DNA of 64,000 nucleotides from Marasmius tenuissimus (Eukaryota; Basidiomycota; Agaricomycetes; Agaricales; Marasmiaceae): contig JAQOTA010000048.1 of assembly GCA_029532415.1 (NCBI GenBank), forward strand, positions 608,001-672,000, given 5' to 3'. The notes under the pieces were generated by a model that had not been told where the DNA came from, did no database searches, and was given only the letters and a program-made list of their open reading frames with translations. The translations under genes and the position numbers were made by a program. Shown here in pieces: positions 57,155 through 64,000 of this stretch (its first letter is position 1; each line of letters begins with the position of its first letter).

Positions 57155-58662
57155 CTATAGAGCTTTCCACCATTGTTCAGATCGTTCAGAGCTCTTCCCT
57201 ATACTACGCCCACCCCCATCTCGACTGTCTCCCGCTTTAACGCGCCGTCCATTCCGCACGATTGTCGAAAGCCCAGAGCTGACCCCTTTCCTCCCACCTC
57301 CCGGGTATGATTTCGCTGCTTTGTGGGGTTTTGAGGCTTTCTTCGATGCTTGTACGACTTTCGGGGCCTTTGAAGGTTTCTTGTTGTCCTGTCGTCGCGG
57401 CGACCTGACAGCTTCCTTTTCTTCGTCGTCTTCCGATGAACTTTCGGATTCGGTCTCCTCGCCGTCTGCGTTGCTCTTCCGCTTGCCCCTCGCTTTTGAA
57501 GACATGGCATCATCTTGCGCCGTGCTGTCGGCAGACTTCTTCGCAGTATTCTTGAGGAGCATGGCGGTCGCAGCAGCTACCGTGCCCTTTTCCCATTCCT
57601 TTTTATGTATACGATAAACGGCCATAGTTGCGCGTGCGTCTTGTAACTGAGGAGACAATGAACATGAGCAGTTTATTCGGCATGAAAACGGGAAGGAAGA
57701 CGCACACTGGAATGCTCGCCGCCTTGAATAGTAATGTCCAACTCTTGCTTGACCAGGTTCCGTAAAGCAACATATTTGCTTCGTACAACTTTGTGCTTTC
57801 CGGCAAAGTATTGTGTATCTCTCGTGAGTGGCCATGGATGAGAAAGGAGGAGAGCCTAGACGTAGAATGAGATCGAGTGCTCGCTTCAAGTTGGGTAGGA
57901 AGACACGCCTTAAGATCGTTGTGAACCGCATGCCCAACGAGAATTTTATCCTTCAATAGATCTGCAACCTGTTTTTGCACAGTGTCAAACGGTTTTGCTA
58001 CGATCAAAATGAGTTTGAGCTGGCACTATATGGACCAACGGGCGCACCTCTGATCATATCCGTCTCTCTTATACCACTGTATTGTGTTCGGTAGTCCACA
58101 ACTCGCTCTCTTTGCCTCACAAACTCGTCCATTTGCACGGCGCCGTAGAAATTCACCACCGTAACCCTTGCGAGTGACGACTCTGTTCCGTCGATACCAA
58201 CTCCAACCATTTCGCAATCGATGGCGAGGTATTTCCCTGGCCTATAAGAGCCTTCATGGTGAGAAAAAACTGGAGAAAGGAGAACTGGAAATACATACAG
58301 AACTCACAGTTTTTGGGCCTCGGTGTATCTTAGCTCTCCTGCAACCATTCGCCGGAGAGCAGAAAGCGATTCTCCATTTCTCATGTCATGCTCGTCCTTA
58401 AAATCGTTGTTTCCAGATGTCCCGCCTATCGGTGCTGAGTTCTCTGTAATTTTGGAGGCTCTGACAAAGACCTTCGCTGCTGGTTCATCGTTCGTGTTCG
58501 CGCCCAATTTTCTCTTCTTCCGGATATGTTCGTCTTTATTCTTCGGTGATGCCAATGTCTGGATTTCGTGCATTAGAATGTTCATGACGCAAGGGAAGAA
58601 CGGCATACCTTCTGTAAATTACGCCAATTCGCGGATGGGCCGGCAGTGGAAGTTTTTGACAT
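57155..58662 (-). CDS. REX4: RNA exonuclease 4 (REX4)
   Basis: 3'-5' exonuclease of the DEDDh class, linked to rRNA processing. Six exons (introns 58559-58608, 58242-58307, 57998-58047, 57856-57908 and 57647-57705) give 409 residues in one frame. Start MSKTSTAGPSANWRNLQK. Catalytic blocks: YLAIDCEMVGVG with Asp and Glu at about 110 and 112, then LVGHAVHNDLKAL, TRDTQYF, and HSS...QDARATMAVYRIHK supplying the last His and Asp. The C-terminal 130 residues are charged, Lys/Ser-rich and nucleolar-like. Intron 57856-57908 seems to use a GC donor (AAG|GCGTGT), needed to keep LKALLLSHP in frame. Identification is firm. Confidence 0.93.
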
Positions 58663-58679
58663 GGTTAGTGAGCGTGGGA

Positions 58680-59777
58680 GGGACTGAGAGATGCGCCTCA
58701 CGCGCGACCTCTCCTCTTGTTCTTCCACTCACATCCAATTTTTGTTCCACTAATTGGCTTCTTTCTATCCTTCAAATCTGTAGGTTTGTCTCTTTGAAAC
58801 AAATGTTTCTGGATACGGACGCACGTTTTGGCAATCGTTCCAACAGCAAATCAGTAGACGAGGTCCTGCCAAGAGTTCTTCGTGCCATCTCTTCATGCTC
58901 GAATCTTGATCGACACCTCAAACATGCGGACAAACCTCAAAAAAAGAACGATTTGACCAAGTCCCGCGGTCAAGCTCTACCCAAAGCATGGTTTCTTATG
59001 CAGGTTCATCTCGGATCGGAATAGCCTAAACTTCGAAGTCAGATTGTGGAAGTTAACGAACGAAGGACGGCTTAGTCGATTCTCCAAGTCTCACACAGCA
59101 CTCTACGAAACTGGCCAATAGGAAGCTCTTTTCCCAAGCCCCAGTTCGCAATCTACGTCGACGTTCTGACGGAAATCAAGGATTTGGTCCTGCAAGGATA
59201 CTGGAGCAACCCTCTAAAGCCTCAGGAACAGCATAGGCAGTTCTGGGGTTTGACAGTTCAACTTACGATCTGCCAGATATATCCAGACCTGGTTCATTTC
59301 CGCTGAGTCGAAGGTTGGAAAGCGACCAAGGACATGCGGTGATTAAAATTACGGCTGTCTAGAAATGAGATATCGGCTCCTTCACGGTTCTCAACGTTCG
59401 TCGGGCTCAAGAACCAATCACGAAGGCGTTTCAACGTCGCTAGAAGCTCTGAGCGAGAACACAGGATCTCAGAAGACCGGTCGGGTGCTCATCCAAGCTG
59501 TCTGTGAAGATTGGGGGCTTGGGAACTGACTGGCACCTGATAGAAAGGAAGATCACGGTGTGCCATGGGTGTAATTTCTGGGGTCGGACTGAAAGGATAA
59601 AAGGTGGGGACCCAAAAGCTATCGACCCCCACCTCAGATTGCTATCATTCAGCTCTCAGAGTTATTCTCCTCAGATCACACCCTCAATTGCCCAGAGGTA
59701 AGCACGATCATCGTTCCTCCGTCAATCGTCGAGTCTGACTGTTGAAATCCCTCCCAGCCATCTACACAGTCGAGAAG
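58680..59777. repeat. Upstream duplicated segment, copy 1
   Basis: This segment reappears, diverged, at about 62450-63792, in both cases leading into a copy of the nuclease-like gene. Landmarks: GACTGAGAGATGCGCCTCAC against GGTGAGAGACGCGCCTTGCA, the CTCGAATCTTGATCG region, ACGTTCGTCGGGCTC against ACGTTCGTTAGACTC, and ATAAAAGGTGGGGA. No coding content is recognised inside. A probable 5'-untranslated intron (GTAAGC at 59699 to CCCAG at 59758) precedes the gene. Confidence 0.65.
59597..59610 (+). promoter_or_regulatory. TATA-like core promoter of nuclease-like copy 1
   Basis: ATAAAAGGTGGGGA, about 170 bp before the ATG. It is kept exactly in the second copy (63618-63631), while surrounding bases have diverged. 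Confidence 0.55.
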
Positions 59778-60302
59778 ATGGAACCCACGAACGGAATCAT
59801 GAACAAGATCGTCGAGTGGGGGAATGCGAACGGAAACAAGATCGAGCAGGCGTACAGTTTCAATGGTGGATGGGAAGGATGGGTCCAAGTAGAACTCGCT
59901 ATGGTGATGAAACAGACCTTCGAGAGCGAAAATCGCGGCGCCACCATCACCGTCACCCGCGAGGATCCCGTTTACGGGACCGCTCAGCGATCGGATCTCC
60001 TTATCACCACTAGGAGACCGGGGAATAACTTTACCAACATGTTCGAGCTGAAGTGCGAGGCTTCGAGGGCCGGCGGAGCTGCTGCTTTCGCCGCTGCGGT
60101 CGGAGCAGATTGCACCAAGGTCAACAATGCGGCAATCGCCAACCAGTATCTTCCCTGCAAGGCGTGGGTCGTTGCCTTCAGTGCGACGAGGGATTTGACG
60201 AATCTAGCGGTGGGAGGAGCGAATCTGAAGGCATATCCGAAAAAGATAACTGCAGGTGCGATGACCATCACATTGTATTGGGGGTCCAAGGATTTCAAAT
60301 AG
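59778..60302 (+). CDS. Putative PD-(D/E)XK-type nuclease-like protein
   Basis: Single coding exon of 174 residues from the ATG at 59778. I do not know a named family for it. What can be seen: a long N-terminal helix containing Glu39 in GGWEGWVQVELA, a strand TITVTRED, then Asp73 in QRSDLLITTRR, then Glu90-x-Lys92 in NMFELKCEAS, then a strand CKAWVVAFSATRD and a final strand TITLYWG. The order Glu, Asp, ExK with predicted alpha-beta-beta-beta-alpha-beta is the core signature of PD-(D/E)XK nucleases. No signal peptide or membrane segment. The upstream intron is in the 5' leader. Nuclease activity is an inference from pattern only. A second copy starts at 63793. Confidence 0.6.
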   Translation: MEPTNGIMNKIVEWGNANGNKIEQAYSFNGGWEGWVQVELAMVMKQTFESENRGATITVTREDPVYGTAQRSDLLITTRRPGNNFTNMFELKCEASRAGGAAAFAAAVGADCTKVNNAAIANQYLPCKAWVVAFSATRDLTNLAVGGANLKAYPKKITAGAMTITLYWGSKDFK

Positions 60303-61178
60303 TACGCTCGGAAACGTGAGAAGAATATGGGAAATTTTTTGTAAATGTAACAGTAGCATTCTGCCAATTGGTTTCTTGGTGCGGGCGTTTCCCTTGCCGT
60401 CTTGGAACTAAAAACTGCGACGCCCAAACATAAACCGCTTTTTGTGACTCACTGTCAGCGGGGCTGGGCCGGGAAGGGCAAGCACACCACTTTGGAACTT
60501 CAGCCTTGCCCTGATCAGCGTTCCTAAGTCTGCGGCCCGTTACTCAGTGCTCGTACTCGAACTCGAAGGGATGACGACGATATCGAACTTCAATGCGAGC
60601 TCCATGAAGAAGGGAGCAGAGGATGGAAAACAAGAAGACGGACTCCCAGTAGAACGGTTGAAATCTCCTGTTATCAATGATCATTCGGACCTCACCGTAA
60701 CTCTGGCTTGACCAATTTTGAGCCGAGTTCTCATTCACAATGTTCGTGAAGTCGAAGCTTACCGACATCTCACATCCGTGATCAGGCCTAGTGCACCATG
60801 GGTATCATCGATTCGTCCCTCCGAGGCTCGAACCGCTTCAACTTTCCCACAGTCGGCTCTTGAACCTCGACCACCATTATCTCTACTCATCGCATCCGAA
60901 GGACCGACCGAGCACCATGTGTCGTAGCCAAGACTTAGTCACTGGTAACCGAAAGAGGTGTTTTTTTTTTTTGTTTCTTTTCACTTTCTATTGCGATCTA
61001 AACATGTGAGACGTTTATGAGGGCTCTCCCTGTCTGGGACTTCGGGGACGCAAGGGAGGGGGGGGGAGGTCGATACGAGCGAGAGTCGAGTGAGTGTCTC
61101 GGTCCTCTCTGTATGAATCGTTTTGGTTGAGGTTGGGTATTCTTCAGCTCTGGGCAACAGACGCGAAGGACCGAGGAG
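60303..61178. other. Spacer with T14 and G-rich runs
   Basis: About 880 bp. A T run of about 14 lies near 60961-60974 and a G run near 61060-61070. A minus-strand open frame (60544-60768) has protein-like composition, but I cannot name it or extend it with good splice sites. Confidence 0.35.
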
Positions 61179-62216
61179 ATGGATTCAGACGAGGATGATT
61201 ACGTCCCTGACGACTTGCTGCACGTCCCTTTTCCCCCTCTGTTGGTACACACTGCACAATTAACGTGTCACTCTGTTGCAGTACGCGTAATAAGTGGAAA
61301 TACTCTCAGACGACTGAGGAGAGCATGGACACCAATGAGGACAACACCCTCCCTGACAACTCGGCGTAAGGATAGTTTTCGGTTCTTTCTATTCATTCCG
61401 CTCTGAATGAGCTGCTTCCTTTGCTCGCCGTCAGTGGTGATAATGAGCAGAACAATATTTACCCGTACTCAGGCATGTGGGACGCTTGCGAAGAGCTTCT
61501 GGGTGAGCCCCGATGAAGTCTACCACGAACTGGTTCATTCTGACAAGTGATCTCGATGGAGACCGTCACCCAGGTTGCGTTCGACGTGGGCGGCGGGACT
61601 CAGGTGGGCCGTGACCTGCTCAGAAAACAGGCTGAGCCTTGCAATATCGATAACAAATGCGGCGGTGCTCAAGTAGAATTGCCGGAAGAATACAGGGCCA
61701 AGATAAGGGATGCTGTGAAGAGGTTTAAGGTGGCAGGTATGTTCTAATTCACTCACGTTAGCTTTCGGTAGGTTAAACACGATTCTCAGGCCAACGTTTC
61801 GCGGACATCCGCGCAAACCGCCTTCTACAGGCTCGCAAAGAAGCCGAAGAGAGTGAGTAAGATCAAGCAAGAATGCGACGTACTTTAGCTTGGCTTTGTG
61901 ACATGTCGTGCTGACTTTAGTTTCGTTGCTTTCGTTTTCCTTCGCCAGCACAAAGTCCTGACGACCGGCCACGAGTGGGACTCGTACAATCTCTTGATGC
62001 GCCGGACGTGCCAGTGGCCTGCCAAGCTGTATCTCGTTTAAATGACTCCTTCGAGACTGATGGTGACCCGTCAGCATCTGGTGTGTCCTTTCACTTACTT
62101 TCTCGGGGTATCTCTTTGACCTTACTCTCGTAGACCATCTCATTGAGCCACTGCTTCCCGCACGGTTTGCCCGCATCCGGACAACGTCTTCACGGAGTGC
62201 CCAACTCGAGCCATAA
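61179..62216 (+). CDS. Unrecognised seven-exon protein
   Basis: Not a family I know. Seven exons can be joined in one frame of 223 residues: 61179-61244, 61295-61365, 61435-61502, 61548-61736, 61790-61852, 61949-62080 and 62134-62216. It starts MDSDEDDYVPDDLL (acidic). A central exon has VAFDVGGGTQVGRDLL, CNIDNKCGG and a charged helix LPEEYRAKIRDAVKRFKVA that continues across the splice with QRFADIRANRLLQARKEAEE. It ends LPARFARIRTTSSRSAQLEP. Most splice sites are canonical (GTATGT, GTGAGT, GTGTGT donors); the first acceptor (61294) is a less favoured AAG. It lies between the two copies of the nuclease-like duplication. A coiled-coil or nuclear role is only a guess. Confidence 0.5.
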
Positions 62217-62449
62217 TCCGGGCTACGTGGTATCGCCTGAGTCTCCCGTGGATTTTGTGTAAATACCCCCCCGCCAAATCAATGCCTTTTTCTCGTTCCC
62301 GATTGGTTGTGATCGTCCCTGGTGGCTCAAAGATTCACAACTAGAATGTTCTTCTCTGATAACTTAAGTATTTGGTTTTCCTCTCCCCTCTCTAGGACCG
62401 CTGAAGTCGCTGTGCCACTGAGCTGAGGTCAACAATACGTTGATTGGGT
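62217..62449. other. Spacer, no feature seen
   Basis: Short stretch after the unrecognised gene. No motif recognised. Confidence 0.35.
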
Positions 62450-63792
62450 GCCATTGAACTTTATGGTTGCTCAATCACTCGGAGCCGGTGAGAGACGCGC
62501 CTTGCACGCGACCACTCTAACAGGCGACTTGGGTTCTTCCGCTCACGTCCGATTTCATTCTTTTCTTCCACTTTGGCAAATAGTCTTTTCTCGGCGTGGT
62601 TTTGCATACGGACGCTGTAGTACTATATAGGCAGGTAGCTGTTAGTAGGACAATCTCGCCCAGAGCCTGCCCTCAAGTCGTCACGTGAGGGCGTCGTCAG
62701 CGGTTTCCAGTGTCCACATGTCGTGTCGTAGCTTAGCTCGGGACTCAAACTGGTTACTATTAGCCACCATTACAACGTTGCACATTCCGACCAACCTTCC
62801 ATCAGCAAAGCATTAACCTAGGCCGATTCGGACCGAAACTGTTCTTCGTGCCGGTTTCTTCATGCTTGAATCTCAACAGTGGACACTCCTCAAACAGTCT
62901 TGACTCTTTAAGCAGGGAACGAGGCTAAACGGGACTGAACGAAGTCTTACGAGAGCTCAAGTGTGTCTTAATGCCGCGGGCGGTCTCTCACAGCTCCTTG
63001 CAAGAACGATGAAAGTGCGACAGGCGGACTGGGATCTGGGAGTCAGATACATGATGAGTACTGGGTCAACGCAGGACGGGTCAGTCGATTCTCCAGAACT
63101 CGCACGGGTCTCCATAAAACCAATCTAGCCAAGGCGAAGAGTTATGCGGGGGAAGCGCAGACCGGATCAACGGTTTGAAGACTCCACTGAGACGCTCACC
63201 GTTCAGGCCTCGGGACGGCAATGACGGGTTTGAGGTCGCCAACTGTTCATTACACTAGAATCTAGGTGTTGAAAAGTGACAAGGGACATAGGGAGGGGGG
63301 TCCGATCGATGATCATGGAACTTGTGGCTTTTCATGAACAGTTACACTGAATGTAATATCTGGTCTAGGCTCGTGGATCCTGACGTTCGTTAGACTCGAG
63401 CCGATTACTACGGAGACGTTTCAATGTGGCTGCAGGCTCCTATCGAGCACATTGGGCCCCAAAAGACTAGTCGGGTGCCCATTCAAACTGTCTGCGAAGA
63501 TCTGGGGTCCAACGCTCAACAATCGACCGGCGCCTCATATCAAATATGCAGACTTCAGAAGAAATGTTCCGAACAGCAACGCTCCACAAGTATCAATTCT
63601 GGGGTCCGACTGAAAACATAAAAGGTGGGGACCAAAGGATGTCGACCTTCAACTCGCTGCTAGCATACAGCTCTCGGTCGTTCTCACAGCCTCAAACGCC
63701 TAAAAGTAAGCACAACCATTGTTGGTCATCGTCCAGCTTCGAGTCCAACCGTCGTATTGCCTCCCAGTCATTCGATGACAGACAGAGAGACG
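62450..63792. repeat. Upstream duplicated segment, copy 2
   Basis: Counterpart of 58680-59777, longer by about 250 bp through insertions. The matches are strongest from about 63375 to 63792, including the ATAAAAGGTGGGGA box and the leader intron (GTAAGC near 63707 to CCCAG near 63758). Confidence 0.65.
63618..63631 (+). promoter_or_regulatory. TATA-like core promoter of nuclease-like copy 2
   Basis: ATAAAAGGTGGGGA, identical to the box before copy 1, about 160 bp before the ATG. Confidence 0.55.
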
Positions 63793-64000
63793 ATGGCAGA
63801 CCCAGAGCCCAAGGGTGGAATGATACACGACATCGTCGAGTGGGGGAACAAGAACGGGGCAAAGATCGCGGAGGCGTACAGCTTCAATGGTGGATGGGAA
63901 GGATGGGTCCAAGTGGAACTCGCCATGGCAATGAAAAAGGCCTTCAGTCATGACTTTCCCGGCTATGGCATCACCGTTACTCGCGAGGACGTCGTTTATG
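63793..64000 (+). CDS. Nuclease-like protein, copy 2 (cut by window end)
   Basis: First 69 codons of a paralogue of the gene at 59778. It starts MADPEPKGGMIHDIVEWGNK and shares AYSFNGGWEGWVQVELAM, with the helix glutamate kept, and ITVTRED just before the window ends. The Asp and ExK positions are outside the window, so integrity cannot be judged. N-termini differ most between the copies. Confidence 0.65.
   Translation, partial: MADPEPKGGMIHDIVEWGNKNGAKIAEAYSFNGGWEGWVQVELAMAMKKAFSHDFPGYGITVTREDVVY

Noticed and set aside
58323..59024. 233-codon plus-strand frame
   Set aside because: It runs antisense through REX4 exons 1-2 and into duplicated non-coding sequence; the translation has no family match and REX4 is certain on the other strand.
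1..64000. CRISPR array, tRNA or rRNA genes
   Set aside because: No regularly spaced repeats, no cloverleaf with a GGTTCGAATCC-like arm and no rRNA core words were found by eye; a tRNAscan/Infernal run would settle it.

Overview
This window looks like nuclear DNA of a mushroom-forming basidiomycete (Agaricomycetes). Coding regions are dense and lie on both strands. Genes are broken by many short GT-AG introns of about 48-75 nt. Several families typical of the group are present: a TKL kinase with an HGDLK catalytic loop, a FunK1 kinase relic, a large F-box/LRR-like protein, small secreted proteins and small non-autonomous DNA transposons. No CRISPR array, rRNA or convincing tRNA was seen. Exon structures below were rebuilt by hand from splice signals and family conservation; for most genes the summed exon length is divisible by three, which supports them.

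Layout. 1-5.4 kb: decayed peptidyl-tRNA hydrolase, TKL kinase, small secreted protein. 5.8-12.7 kb: three tandem MDR oxidoreductases on the minus strand, the last two lying in a 2.5-kb tandem duplication. One copy of that duplication carries a 406-bp transposon and the other keeps the empty site. 13.6-24.4 kb: Hsp20-like protein, F-box protein, YggS/PLPBP protein, a phosphatidylserine-decarboxylase-like enzyme, a broken partial YggS copy, and nucleoporin Pom34. 25.2-29.2 kb: two tandem kynurenine/aromatic-type aminotransferases, the first frameshifted. 29.2-32.5 kb: gene-poor, with a probable MITE. 32.6-36.2 kb: a 43-residue CxxC microprotein and a CaMKK/Ssp1-like kinase. 37.8-46.9 kb: FunK1 pseudogene, then head-to-head ADP1-type ABC transporter and ALG12. 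47.2-55.8 kb: secreted DUF4430-like protein, indoleamine 2,3-dioxygenase (IDO), NKAP homologue, a forkhead gene interrupted by a 199-bp TIR element, and a second, frameshifted IDO. 56-57.1 kb: repeat-rich block with many GGCGCTT motifs. 57.2-64 kb: REX4 exonuclease, then a tandem duplication carrying a small PD-(D/E)XK-like nuclease candidate on both sides of an unrecognised seven-exon gene.

Themes. Housekeeping genes (ALG12, ADP1, REX4, NKAP, POM34, YggS, CaMKK) alternate with duplicated families (MDR, aminotransferase, IDO, nuclease-like). Two IDOs and two kynurenine-aminotransferase-like genes within 31 kb suggest expanded tryptophan/kynurenine metabolism. Several duplicates differ by single-base frameshifts. 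A similar 1-nt lesion in a C run of the normally conserved NKAP gene means assembly indels must be considered before calling all of them pseudogenes. The least explained items are the duplicated E-D-ExK nuclease-like family, the transposon inside the forkhead domain and the GGCGCTT block.
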